Of a DNA stretch of 41,281 nucleotides, positions 18,708-26,371 are shown in pieces. Source of the stretch: Gemmatimonadota bacterium (GTDB lineage: Bacteria; Gemmatimonadota; Gemmatimonadetes; Gemmatimonadales; Gemmatimonadaceae); contig NSHR01000034.1 of NCBI GenBank assembly GCA_002737115.1, positions 1 through 41,281 on the forward strand. Reading direction: 5' to 3'. Within the stretch, counting starts at the first letter, position 1. Each line of letters begins with the position of its first letter. The translations under genes and the position numbers were made by a program. The notes beneath the pieces are model-generated. The model was not told the DNA's origin. It did not search any database and was given only the letters and a program-made list of their open reading frames with translations.

Positions 18708-18733
18708 GGCGGCGGCTTCGTGACGCCGCCGCC
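18708..18733. other. Strong GC hairpin in a 316-bp divergent gap
   Basis: GGCGGCGGC (18708-18716) and GCCGCCGCC (18725-18733) form a perfect 9-bp stem with an 8-nt loop. It lies between the divergent PP2C gene and the beta-lactamase-like gene. Apart from this stem and a promoter at each end, the 18584-18899 gap shows no credible gene. It could separate the two promoters topologically or belong to a small RNA. Confidence 0.35.
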
Positions 18734-18811
18734 GATGCGCGCGACCGAGACGACCTCACCACACCGGCGTTGCTTTCGACGCATCAGATCGTGGAAACGG
18801 GGTAGATTTGC

Positions 18812-18840
18812 TTGACGGGCACATCCGTTCGTCTTAATTG
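18812..18840 (+). promoter_or_regulatory. Predicted promoter of the beta-lactamase-like gene
   Basis: TTGACG (18812-18817) and TAATTG (18835-18840) are separated by 17 nt. The -35 matches the consensus at five of six positions. A 5' UTR of about 50 nt to the GTG is implied. Confidence 0.45.
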
Positions 18841-18899
18841 CTCACGGTGGGGCTGTTGCGCCCACGGTTTGCTCTTCTCCCCACGGCCGGACACCGCTG

Positions 18900-20342
18900 G
18901 TGTTACTGCTCGCTGCACTCGTGATCGCTGCTGCCGACATGACGGACACCAGCGGGCTCCCGGAGCGGGAGCCGGCGGCGGTCGGCATGTCATCGGCGCG
19001 CCTATCCACCATCGATCGCGTGGTGCAGCGCGGGATCGATGCGGGAGGGTATCCGGGTGCCGCGGTCGTGGTTGGGCGGAAGGGCTACTCGGTGCTGTCG
19101 CGCGGATTCGGCGCCCTCGATTGGAGCGGGCGTGCTCGCGTGTCGTCGCGGGAGAGCCTTTACGATCTGGCGTCGCTCACCAAGGTCGTGGCGACCACCA
19201 CAGCCATCATGGTGCTGTTCGATGCGGGCAAGGTGGATCTCGACGCCCCCGTGTCGCGGTACCTCCCTGACTTTTCCGGCGGGCGGCGCGATCAGGTGAC
19301 GGTGCGTCATCTGCTCACGCACCGTGCCGGTCTCCCGGCTGGCCGTGAACTCTGGCGTATCGCGAAGACCCCGGCCGCCGCGCGTGCGGCCGTGCTGGCC
19401 TCGCCGATCCAGTGCACGCCCGGCAGTTGCTACGAGTATTCCGACCTCGGGGCCGACCTGCTGGGCTTCGTGGCGGAAGCGGCCAGCGGCCAGTCGCTCG
19501 ACGCGTTCCTCGAGCGGAGCGTGTTCACCAAGCTCGGCATGACGGACACCCATTTCCGTCCCGACGCGATGTCGTCGGTACGGACGGCTCCGACCGAAAT
19601 CGCCCCGCCGCGCGGCTACCCGCTGCGGGGTGAGGTGCATGACGAGAATGCCTACGCCCTTGGCGGGGTGGCCGGCCACGCGGGGTTGTTCAGCACCGCC
19701 GAAGACTTGTCGGTGTTTGCCCAGATGCTGCTGGATGGCGGCGTCTACAACGGCGTGCGCGTTGTGTCCGACTCGGCGGTTGCGCTCTTCACCAAGCGGG
19801 CGGCCGGCCATCGCGCCTTGGGCTGGGATACCTGCGACGGCGGGGCCGGCTGCGGGCAGTACATGTCGGAGCGCGCCTTCGGCCACACCGGCTTCACGGG
19901 CACCTCGCTGTGGATCGACCCGGATCGGCAGATGTTCGTCATTCTGCTCACCAACCGGGTACATGCCGCCCGCGCTCGCCGTCCCAGCCAGGTCATCGCC
20001 GACGTCCGGAACGACCTCGCCGATGCGGCTGTGTTGGCTGTGATGGACGACCCGACCGGCGTCCTGGCGATGCCGGTCAATTTCCGCGCCGACCTCGCGC
20101 AGGACTGGAACCGCCCGCTTCGGTCTAGCCGCGCCAGCAGCGCGGCCTCCCGTCGGCGCGCCGCCGCCGCCAAACGGGCCTCGGCCAAACGGGCCGCCGC
20201 CAAGAAGTCTGCCGCCAAGAAGTCTGCCGCCAAGAAGTCCTCGGCCAAGAAGGCGTCGGCGTCCAAGGCGTCCGCCAGCGCCAAGAAAAAGAGCTCGGCG
20301 AAGAAGCCCGTGGTCAAAAAGAGCGCCAAGAACACGCGCTAG
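18900..20342 (+). CDS. Beta-lactamase-family serine hydrolase with a histone-H1-like C-terminal tail
   Basis: A 480-residue class C beta-lactamase-fold enzyme (PF00144-like: esterases, DD-peptidases, glycosidase-associated hydrolases). The nucleophile motif is S92-L-T-K95, the Tyr motif is Y180-S-D, and the third motif is H329-T-G in FGHTGFTGTSLWIDP. The GGVAGHAGLFSTAEDL signature is also typical. Residues about 409-480 form a strikingly basic Lys/Ala/Ser tail with repeated AAKKS and SAKKA units, like histone H1 or bacterial H1-like proteins. The start is unclear: the frame is open from 18816 but contains no ATG, GTG or TTG before the GTG at 18900, which gives a hydrophobic N-terminus (LLLAALVIAAA) with no basic n-region; the ATG at 18939 is an alternative. 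The tail might bind cell-wall polymer, nucleic acid or membrane. Confidence 0.88.
   Translation: MLLLAALVIAAADMTDTSGLPEREPAAVGMSSARLSTIDRVVQRGIDAGGYPGAAVVVGRKGYSVLSRGFGALDWSGRARVSSRESLYDLASLTKVVATTTAIMVLFDAGKVDLDAPVSRYLPDFSGGRRDQVTVRHLLTHRAGLPAGRELWRIAKTPAAARAAVLASPIQCTPGSCYEYSDLGADLLGFVAEAASGQSLDAFLERSVFTKLGMTDTHFRPDAMSSVRTAPTEIAPPRGYPLRGEVHDENAYALGGVAGHAGLFSTAEDLSVFAQMLLDGGVYNGVRVVSDSAVALFTKRAAGHRALGWDTCDGGAGCGQYMSERAFGHTGFTGTSLWIDPDRQMFVILLTNRVHAARARRPSQVIADVRNDLADAAVLAVMDDPTGVLAMPVNFRADLAQDWNRPLRSSRASSAASRRRAAAAKRASAKRAAAKKSAAKKSAAKKSSAKKASASKASASAKKKSSAKKPVVKKSAKNTR
20196..20240 (+). repeat. Three 15-bp repeats encoding AAKKS units
   Basis: GCCGCCAAGAAGTCT is repeated three times (last copy ends TCC), in frame, in the basic tail of the beta-lactamase-like gene. 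Degenerate copies flank it. Because the unit is five codons, copy-number change would alter tail length without a frameshift. Confidence 0.85.
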
Positions 20343-20367
20343 CGGAACAGGGACTGGACTGCTCGTT

Positions 20368-20373
20368 TATTGT
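20368..20373 (+). promoter_or_regulatory. -10 box of the sufT-like gene
   Basis: TATTGT ends 6 nt before the ATG at 20380, with no Shine-Dalgarno sequence; a leaderless mRNA is predicted. Confidence 0.4.
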
Positions 20374-20379
20374 TCGCTC

Positions 20380-20763
20380 ATGGATCAGATCCACGAACCG
20401 ACGCCTGACGCGGAGCCTGCCAGCACGGAGCCATCCGACGCGGCCCCGCAGGACTCCACCGCTGGCGCGATTTCGGCCGATCAGGCGCGCCTGATCCTGC
20501 GCCGAGTCAAGGACCCAGATCTCAATATCAACATCGTCGATCTCGGATTGATCTACGAAGTGCACGTCAACGGTTCGAACGTGCAGGTCGATATGAGCCT
20601 GACGTCTCCAGGATGTCCGTCGGGCCCAGAAATCATGGGCGAGGCGGAAGTGCAGCTCCGAACCATCCCGGGCATCGGCGACGTCACGATGAACCTGGTG
20701 TGGTCGCCGCCTTGGACCCCGGAACGTATCGAGCCCCGGGTTCGCGCCTACATGGGCTTCTAG
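20380..20763 (+). CDS. sufT: SufT-like MIP18/DUF59 iron-sulfur assembly protein
   Basis: A 127-residue protein. Residues 1-30 are an acidic, Pro/Ala-rich extension; residues 31-127 are the MIP18/DUF59 domain. The signature is VKDPDLNINIVDLGLIYEV (D45, D47) and the conserved Cys motif TSPGCPSGP (C79). SufT-type proteins act late in iron-sulfur cluster maturation or transfer. In actinobacteria and firmicutes the gene often lies in the suf operon; here it stands alone 6.7 kb upstream of the suf operon, with its own predicted promoter. The alternative is a Paa/MRP-associated DUF59 protein, but neither family's partners are nearby. The 104 bp between it and the convergent RNase D gene contain an inverted repeat (ATGCTGGC, 20782-20789, with GCCAGCAT, 20830-20837). 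Confidence 0.85.
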   Translation: MDQIHEPTPDAEPASTEPSDAAPQDSTAGAISADQARLILRRVKDPDLNINIVDLGLIYEVHVNGSNVQVDMSLTSPGCPSGPEIMGEAEVQLRTIPGIGDVTMNLVWSPPWTPERIEPRVRAYMGF

Positions 20764-20867
20764 CTGGGCGTGTAGCGCACCATGCTGGCGCGCTCGACTT
20801 GCGCCAGACGCAGCAGCAGATCCTCGGGTGCCAGCATCACCGGGCCGACCCAAAGGGCCGCGCGACG

Positions 20868-22037
20868 TTACTCGACCTTGTACGGCGAGTCGGGGGTCGT
20901 CGCGAACGGAGCGAGCGCCGTCACGAAGCCGGGGCCAAGCACCTCGGCCTGCCACTTCCGGAGCTCGGGGATTTCCTGCAGGTCATCGACGTGGCGCGGA
21001 CGACGGCGCGCCACCGCCTCCATGCGATCGCGCGAGCAGAGCACGCCCGGATCGAGATCGAGCTCGGCGGCCACGACGTCGCGCACCGCTTTGAGCCGCG
21101 CGACGCGGTCGTCGAAGTCCGCTTCCCGGTCCCAGCGCGTGGCCTTGGGAAAGCGCGGCAGATCGGCTTCGGCAACATCGTTGCCGCGCGCGATCGCCTG
21201 CAGGGCTTCCTGCGCCCGGGCGTCATTCATGCCGCGGGGAAAACCTTTCACCGCAAACAGCGCCTCACGTGACGATGGCGCGAGACGCGCGAGATCGAGC
21301 AGCGTTTCGTTGCCGGCCACGCGGAAGGTGGCGCGATCGAGTTCGGACGCGATCGAGTCGCGCCACTTCACAAGCTCCCGCAGTCGCACCAGCTCCCGAC
21401 GGGTGAGATCGCGCGCGCCCTTCATGCGGAGAAAGCTGTTCTCGGCCTGGTCGGGATCCCACCGCGTGGTCTCGGCACGAACGAATTCTTCCTGCGCCCA
21501 ATGCCACCGTCCCTTCGACACCAGCTGCTGATGGAGCTTGTCGCGCAGGCCGAGGAGATGGCGGGTGTCTTGCGCCGCGTAGTCGAGCATGTCCGCGGTG
21601 AGCGGACGCATGCTCCAGTCGGCGCGCTGATGTTTCTTGTCGAGCTTGAGGCCGAAATACTGTTCCAGCAACGCCGCGAGACCGAAGGACCGGATCCCCA
21701 GCAGCTGCGCGGCCACCCGCGTGTCGAACAGATTCTTCACCTGCCAGCCATAGTCCTGATGCAGCAGGCGCAGATCGTAGTCGGCGTCGTGCAATACGAT
21801 TTCGACCTGTGGATCTTCGATCAGCGCCCCCAAGCGCGACGGCTTGCCAATCGGCAGGGGATCGATGACGGCCTCATGGCGATCCGTCGACAGCTGCAGC
21901 AGATAGATGCGGTCGACGAAGCGATGAAAACTCGCGCCCTCGGTGTCGAGCGCGATGGCTCGGACCGGTGATAAATTCGCGAGAAACTGATCGACGGTAT
22001 CGACCGTATCGAGATAGAGCGGTGCGGAAGCTGACAT
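20868..22037 (-). CDS. rnd: Ribonuclease D
   Basis: A 389-residue DEDDy-type 3'-5' exoribonuclease involved in tRNA 3' end maturation and RNA turnover. Catalytic residues are seen as ALDTEG (D31, E33), LHDADYDLRLL (D88) and YAAQDTRHLL (Y153, D157). The C-terminal half contains HRDC-like helices, including VKWRDSIASELDRATFRVAGNETLLDL. The ATG at 22037 was chosen because it places the N-terminus right before the exonuclease domain; upstream in-frame residues have no family similarity. It is divergent from the permease gene. After its TAA the same frame stays open for 35 more codons (see findings). Confidence 0.92.
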   Translation of the reverse strand: MSASAPLYLDTVDTVDQFLANLSPVRAIALDTEGASFHRFVDRIYLLQLSTDRHEAVIDPLPIGKPSRLGALIEDPQVEIVLHDADYDLRLLHQDYGWQVKNLFDTRVAAQLLGIRSFGLAALLEQYFGLKLDKKHQRADWSMRPLTADMLDYAAQDTRHLLGLRDKLHQQLVSKGRWHWAQEEFVRAETTRWDPDQAENSFLRMKGARDLTRRELVRLRELVKWRDSIASELDRATFRVAGNETLLDLARLAPSSREALFAVKGFPRGMNDARAQEALQAIARGNDVAEADLPRFPKATRWDREADFDDRVARLKAVRDVVAAELDLDPGVLCSRDRMEAVARRRPRHVDDLQEIPELRKWQAEVLGPGFVTALAPFATTPDSPYKVE

Positions 22038-22136
22038 GGCACCGCGAAAGGTACATCGGACCGCTTCACGGAGGGGGGAATTCGCCGAATGACTGCGCAT
22101 GGTACCGGCGGTGCCGCGTGAAACGGTCTTCCGCAG

Positions 22137-22142
22137 TAATTT
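22137..22142 (+). promoter_or_regulatory. -10 box of the AI-2E permease gene
   Basis: TAATTT ends 7 nt before the ATG at 22150 and there is no Shine-Dalgarno sequence. This geometry favours 22150 over the in-frame ATG at 22099. Confidence 0.4.
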
Positions 22143-22149
22143 CGTCGAC

Positions 22150-23427
22150 ATGACCACCGTCGATCAGGATCTCCTCCCCGAGCCGCTCCCCCCCGAGCGG
22201 CGAGGCTGGCGTACCGCCGATCTCGCCCGAGCCTCCATCGTCGCCCTTGCCGTCTGGTTCGGGCTACAGCTGGCCTGGTCCGTCAGCTCGCTGCTGTTTC
22301 TCGTCTTCCTGGCCACCCTCTTCGGGCTGGCGGTGGGACGCGGGGTCGACGTCCTCGAGCGATTCCGCATTCGCCGTGGTATCGCGTCGGCGCTGATTGT
22401 GCTGGGCACGCTCGGCACCATTGGTGGCGTGCTGGCGTGGACGGCCCCGACACTGATCGAGCAGGGCAAGCAGCTGCAGACCGAGTTCCCGGAAGCGATT
22501 CATAAGCTCCAGACGTGGATCGACTCGAAGCGCACCGGGCTGGTCGGTACGCTGATCAAGTCGGCGGCAGCGCCACCCGCCGGCGCCGGATCGACCGCCG
22601 TGATCGCGCCGGTCGCGGTGGGGTTGCCCGCCTCGAGCACCCAACCGCCGACCGCCGCGCAGGTCAATCGCGAGGCGGCCGACTCGATCGCCGCATCGCC
22701 CAGCGAGGCGATCAAGAAGCGCATCACTGAAGGGCTGGGCGGCGCGTCCCGGTATCTGTTTTCCTTCGTGTCGAACACGCTGGCGGCCGTTGCCGCCTTC
22801 GTGCTGATGGTGTTCCTGGCGATGTACATCGGCGCCGAGCCCGAGGTGTACCGGGGCTGGCTGCTGTCGGTGGTTCCGGCCACGTCACGCGCGCAGGCGC
22901 GACTGATTCTGGCCGGGATGGCGACCGTGCTGCGCAAGTGGCTGGTGACGCAGATGATCGCGATGGTGGTGATCGGCGTGGTGAGTATGATCGTGTTGCT
23001 GCTGCTGGGCGTGAAGGCGCCGTTTGCGCTCGCGTTCATTGCCGGATTGTGCGAGTTCATCCCGACCGTGGGACCGGTGCTGAGTGCCGTGCCGGCGGTG
23101 CTCATGGCCTTCGTGGACTCGCCCGAAAAGGCGCTGGCCGTCTTGATCGCGTACTGGGGGATTCAGTTCCTCGAGAACAACCTGCTCATTCCCTATCTCA
23201 TGCGCGGTGAGATGGACTTGCCACCGGCGATCACGTTAGTGGCCCAGTCGCTGATGACGCTGGTGTTCGGCTTTATCGGGCTGATGGTCGCGGTGCCGCT
23301 CACGGCGGCCGTGCTGGTGCCGCTGCGCATGATGGCCGAGCGGGAGAATGCGAAGGAGAAAGCCATGCAGCGACGCGGACTGAACATGGATGTGGCGGAC
23401 AGCAGTCCACGCCCGAGGTCCACATGA
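22150..23427 (+). CDS. AI-2E family (PerM/TqsA-like) permease
   Basis: A 425-residue polytopic inner-membrane protein of the AI-2E transporter family, whose members include proposed autoinducer-2 exporters and ion antiporters. Two or three N-terminal membrane helices (residues about 27-100) are followed by an extracytoplasmic segment of about 100 residues containing an Ala/Pro/Ser-rich insertion around 140-185. Four or five more helices follow, with the conserved LCEFIPTVGPVLSAVPA and IQFLENNLLIPYLM motifs. The C-terminus is a short charged cytoplasmic tail. It overlaps the next gene by 4 bp (ATGA), so the two are translationally coupled. The substrate is unknown. Confidence 0.88.
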   Translation: MTTVDQDLLPEPLPPERRGWRTADLARASIVALAVWFGLQLAWSVSSLLFLVFLATLFGLAVGRGVDVLERFRIRRGIASALIVLGTLGTIGGVLAWTAPTLIEQGKQLQTEFPEAIHKLQTWIDSKRTGLVGTLIKSAAAPPAGAGSTAVIAPVAVGLPASSTQPPTAAQVNREAADSIAASPSEAIKKRITEGLGGASRYLFSFVSNTLAAVAAFVLMVFLAMYIGAEPEVYRGWLLSVVPATSRAQARLILAGMATVLRKWLVTQMIAMVVIGVVSMIVLLLLGVKAPFALAFIAGLCEFIPTVGPVLSAVPAVLMAFVDSPEKALAVLIAYWGIQFLENNLLIPYLMRGEMDLPPAITLVAQSLMTLVFGFIGLMVAVPLTAAVLVPLRMMAERENAKEKAMQRRGLNMDVADSSPRPRST

Positions 23428-24230
23428 TCGCCCAACTCGCCGGATATCAGGTCGGCTTCGACGACAGCGGCGACGGGCTGCCGGTCGTCTTCCTGCACGG
23501 CTTTCCGCACGACCGGACCCTGTGGACGGCGCAACGCGTGTCGCTGGCACCGCACGTGCGCTGTATCGTGCCCGACCTGCGCGGCTTCGGCCATTCGAGC
23601 ACCTTTGGGCCCTTCTCGATGGACCAGTACGCCGACGATGTCGTGGCGTTGCTCGACTGGCTCGGGATCGAGGCGGCGGTGGTGTGTGGCTTATCGATGG
23701 GCGGCTACGTTGCGATGGCCATGTGGCGGCGGCACCCCGAGCGTATTCGGGCCCTGATCTTCTCGGACACCAAGGCCGGGGCCGATGATGACGAGACCCG
23801 CGCGCGCCGGGATGAGATGATCGCCATGGTGAGGCGTGACGGTTCGCGGGCGATCGCCGACGCCCAGTTGCAGGGGATGCTGGGGAAGGAGTCACGGGCG
23901 CGGCGTCCCGACGTGGTGAACACGATCCGGGTGATGATGGCGAAGCAGTCGGTGGCCGGGATCATCGGGGCGCTCCAGGCGCTCCGGGACCGGCCGGACT
24001 CACGGGAAACGCTCAGGACGATTACCGTTCCCACACTCGTAGTGGTGGGGGAAGACGACGTGCTGACGCCGATCAAGGAGGCGCGCGCGATCGCCGAAGG
24101 CCTTCCCGCTGCGGCGCGCGTCCGCATGGAGATTATCGCGGGGGCGGGACACCTGCCGTGCGTCGAGCGCCCCGCCGCGACGACGCATGCACTCTCCGAC
24201 TTCCTCGCGTCACTCGCCGATTCGGTCTGA
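23424..24230 (+). CDS. Alpha/beta-hydrolase fold protein
   Basis: A 268-residue cytoplasmic hydrolase. The oxyanion-hole motif is FLHGFPHD (23-30), the nucleophile elbow is CGLSMGGY with S91, the acid is D211 or D212 in VGEDDVLTP, and the base is H243 in GAGHLPCVERP. DLRGFGHS also matches the 3-oxoadipate enol-lactonase/haloperoxidase-like subgroup, but specificity cannot be deduced. No signal peptide is present. It begins inside the stop codon of the permease gene (ATGA overlap), suggesting coupled expression. Confidence 0.88.
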   Translation: MIAQLAGYQVGFDDSGDGLPVVFLHGFPHDRTLWTAQRVSLAPHVRCIVPDLRGFGHSSTFGPFSMDQYADDVVALLDWLGIEAAVVCGLSMGGYVAMAMWRRHPERIRALIFSDTKAGADDDETRARRDEMIAMVRRDGSRAIADAQLQGMLGKESRARRPDVVNTIRVMMAKQSVAGIIGALQALRDRPDSRETLRTITVPTLVVVGEDDVLTPIKEARAIAEGLPAAARVRMEIIAGAGHLPCVERPAATTHALSDFLASLADSV

Positions 24231-24277
24231 CCGACTCCTCGACGGCGCTTTTCAGACTTCGCTCTTTTCCGCCGTCG

Positions 24278-24883
24278 ATGACTGCTCCCGTTTCCGAAGC
24301 CGAACGTTCAACCGCTGCCCGCATCGGGCAGGTGCTGTTTAAGAACCGCGGCTGGCTGCCCGTGCCATTTCTGGCGGTGCCGCTGCTGTTCTCAGGCGTG
24401 CAGTCCCAGCAGACCTGGATTGCCGGACTGCTGCTGGTGCTGCTGGGCGAGCTGGTGCGCACGGCGGGTGTGGCGGCCGCCGGAACCGTGACCCGTCGTC
24501 GCTCGCGCGATGTGCAGCGACTCGTGACCTACGGTGCGTTCGCGTGGTGCCGCAATCCGCTGTACGTGGGCAACTTCCTGGCGTGGATCGGCTTCACCGT
24601 CGTATCGGGCGTGACGTGGTTCATTCCCGTCGCCATCGTGATTTTTGCGATCGAGTACACCCTGATTGTGCGCTACGAAGAGGGTGTGCTGGAAACGATC
24701 TTTGGGCAGGAGTATCTGGACTACAAGGCACGCACGCCGCGCTGGTTCGGCCGGCCGCCCATGGGCAGCACGGAAGGCCAGCACGACTGGGCCGAAGCCA
24801 TCTGGAGCGAGCGCTCGACGGTGCTGCAGTATGTGGTGTTGTGCGGCCTGTTCTGGCTCAAAAACCGCGGCTGGACGTTCTAG
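24278..24883 (+). CDS. Isoprenylcysteine carboxyl methyltransferase (ICMT)-like membrane protein
   Basis: A 201-residue membrane protein of the ICMT/PEMT-like methyltransferase group. Membrane helices are predicted around residues 26-42, 46-66, 90-120 and 175-195. The SAM-binding signature of the group is seen in AWCRNPLYVGNFLAWIG and, after a helix, VRYEEGVLETIFGQEYLDYKA followed by TPRWF. Bacterial members methylate unknown lipids, quinones or small molecules; isoprenylcysteine is not implied. The ATG at 24278 was chosen since upstream residues are non-conserved Arg/Ser-rich sequence overlapping the previous gene. The C-terminus ends with a helix LKNRGWTF that echoes the N-terminal FKNRGWLP. 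Confidence 0.8.
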   Translation: MTAPVSEAERSTAARIGQVLFKNRGWLPVPFLAVPLLFSGVQSQQTWIAGLLLVLLGELVRTAGVAAAGTVTRRRSRDVQRLVTYGAFAWCRNPLYVGNFLAWIGFTVVSGVTWFIPVAIVIFAIEYTLIVRYEEGVLETIFGQEYLDYKARTPRWFGRPPMGSTEGQHDWAEAIWSERSTVLQYVVLCGLFWLKNRGWTF

Positions 24884-24900
24884 AGCGATCCGCGGGTGAT

Positions 24901-24935
24901 ACAAAAGCGGGCCGCGACGTTGTGTCGCGGCCCGC
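24901..24935 (-). terminator. Strong intrinsic terminator of the ferredoxin gene
   Basis: GCGGGCCGCGAC and GTCGCGGCCCGC form a perfect 12-bp stem with a 5-nt loop (24907-24935). On the minus strand it is followed by TTTTGT, the expected T-tract. It lies 20 nt past the ferredoxin stop. It could also slow transcription from the convergent ICMT-like gene. Confidence 0.88.
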
Positions 24936-24955
24936 TGTGCATCCCGCCAAGCGCC

Positions 24956-25219
<264 letters not shown>

Positions 25220-25317
25220 GAGCGAAGTCTCGGGTCCGACGCAACCAGGAATGGCAGCGATTGAGAAGGGAAGATACTCGTGTGTGCACGCGCGACAAGC
25301 GGAACGGCGGCGGGAAC

Positions 25318-25623
25318 TTATCCGCGCCAGGGCGGCAATTCACCCCGCTTGAGGTCGGGATTCTCGCGATAGAGCGTGAACGTGCGACCGATGACCTGGA
25401 TCACTTCGGCGCGCGCGCGTTCGGCGGCGTCGCGAGCGGCCTCCTTGGCCGACAGTTCACCAGCCTTGGCCACCTGCAGCTTCACCAACTCGTGCGTGCG
25501 GAGCACGTCATTGAGACTGGCCAGCAGCGCCGGGGTGAGCCCGGCGTGACCGATATGCACCTGCACGCTCAGGTGATGTGCTTCCGCGCGCAACGCCGCA
25601 CGGTCCTTGCCCTTCATGCTCAT
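25318..25623 (-). CDS. YhbY/CRS1-YhbY (CRM) domain RNA-binding protein
   Basis: A 101-residue single-CRM-domain protein that in other bacteria associates with pre-50S ribosomal particles. Landmarks are [21 protein letters not shown] with the GxxG-type loop GHAG (25-28), [19 protein letters not shown], and the end [13 protein letters not shown]. The ATG at 25623 follows GAGGG by 4 nt; a second ATG two codons later has about 10-nt spacing. It is 28 bp past the stop of the M23 gene in the same direction and is probably the last gene of that transcription unit. Confidence 0.88.
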   Translation of the reverse strand: MSMKGKDRAALRAEAHHLSVQVHIGHAGLTPALLASLNDVLRTHELVKLQVAKAGELSAKEAARDAAERARAEVIQVIGRTFTLYRENPDLKRGELPPWRG

Positions 25624-25651
25624 GAATCCCTCGGGCGCCGGCGTGCCGACG

Positions 25652-26371
25652 TCATGGACGCAGGGCATCGAGCGCAAAGAACGAAAACGGGTTGATGGCG
25701 GGACCGTCCCACCAGGCGCGCCCCACGGCCCGCTTCATCACCTGAAAATGGAGATGCGGCGTATCCGGTGGGGCATTGCCCGTCGTTCCAACGTAGCCGA
25801 TCACCGATCCCTTCGCGACTCGGTCGCCCACCGCGAGCCCGTTCCGATAGCGCTCGAGGTGCGCGTAGTAGTACACGAAGTGCTGTTCCGGGTCGGAGGC
25901 GTAGATCACGATGCCGCCCACCGGCCCGGAAAACAGGCGCCCAATGACCAGGTCATCGGAGGCCACGACCGCCGTGTACCGGGGCGCCAGCAAATCCAGC
26001 GCCCGGTGCATGCCGGCGTCGCGCTTGGCCGTGTAGTTGTCTCGGAGCGCGCCACGCGGGATGCCTTCCACCGGGACCATGAGCTGACGCGCCCAAAGGG
26101 CATCGAGGTCGGCGGCGCTCACCCCCGTATCAAGCGGGCCCACATGCGCCGGCGTCGGACCGATCGGTCGCCGAATGGCCGACGCGGACACAGACGCGTC
26201 GGGCGCGGGGGCCGCCGCCGGTCGGCCCGCGCGCGACAAAGAGCAGGCCGCGAACACCGGGAGGAGCGCCACCGTCGTCGCCCATCGGATCGGGAACCGA
26301 GCCGGGAACCGAGCCGGGAACCGAGCCGGGAACCGAGCCGGGAACCGAGCCGGCGCGAGCCACGCCCTCAC
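25652..26371 (-). CDS. M23 metallopeptidase-like lipoprotein with a repeat-expanded signal region
   Basis: A 239-residue exported LytM-type peptidase. Zinc ligands are present: H122 and D126 in GMHRALDLLAP, H206 and H208 in PHLHFQV, with the catalytic His H171 in YYYAHLE. Such enzymes cut peptidoglycan cross-links or bind as inactive regulators; the complete ligand set suggests activity. Residues 8-27 consist of ARFP repeats, encoded by a 12-bp DNA array, in front of a hydrophobic segment ending PVFAAC (C43, a slightly atypical lipobox). The GTG start overlaps the upstream gene's stop (GTGA), supporting both the start and coupling. Confidence 0.87.
   Translation of the reverse strand: MRAWLAPARFPARFPARFPARFPARFPIRWATTVALLPVFAACSLSRAGRPAAAPAPDASVSASAIRRPIGPTPAHVGPLDTGVSAADLDALWARQLMVPVEGIPRGALRDNYTAKRDAGMHRALDLLAPRYTAVVASDDLVIGRLFSGPVGGIVIYASDPEQHFVYYYAHLERYRNGLAVGDRVAKGSVIGYVGTTGNAPPDTPHLHFQVMKRAVGRAWWDGPAINPFSFFALDALRP
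26292..26351. repeat. Five perfect 12-bp tandem repeats inside the M23 gene
   Basis: GGGAACCGAGCC is repeated five times without interruption, plus partial flanking copies. On the coding (minus) strand each unit encodes Ala-Arg-Phe-Pro. Units are whole codons, so slippage would vary the length of the signal n-region without a frameshift. Confidence 0.95.

Noticed and set aside
23424-24230. Quorum-sensing reading of the AI-2E permease and hydrolase pair
   Set aside because: Family names suggest autoinducer-2, but no luxS or lsr gene is present, and AI-2E family members have other substrates; the link is not supported.
26292-26351. Tandem repeats considered as a CRISPR array
   Set aside because: Units are 12 bp, contiguous and coding, with no spacers and no cas genes.
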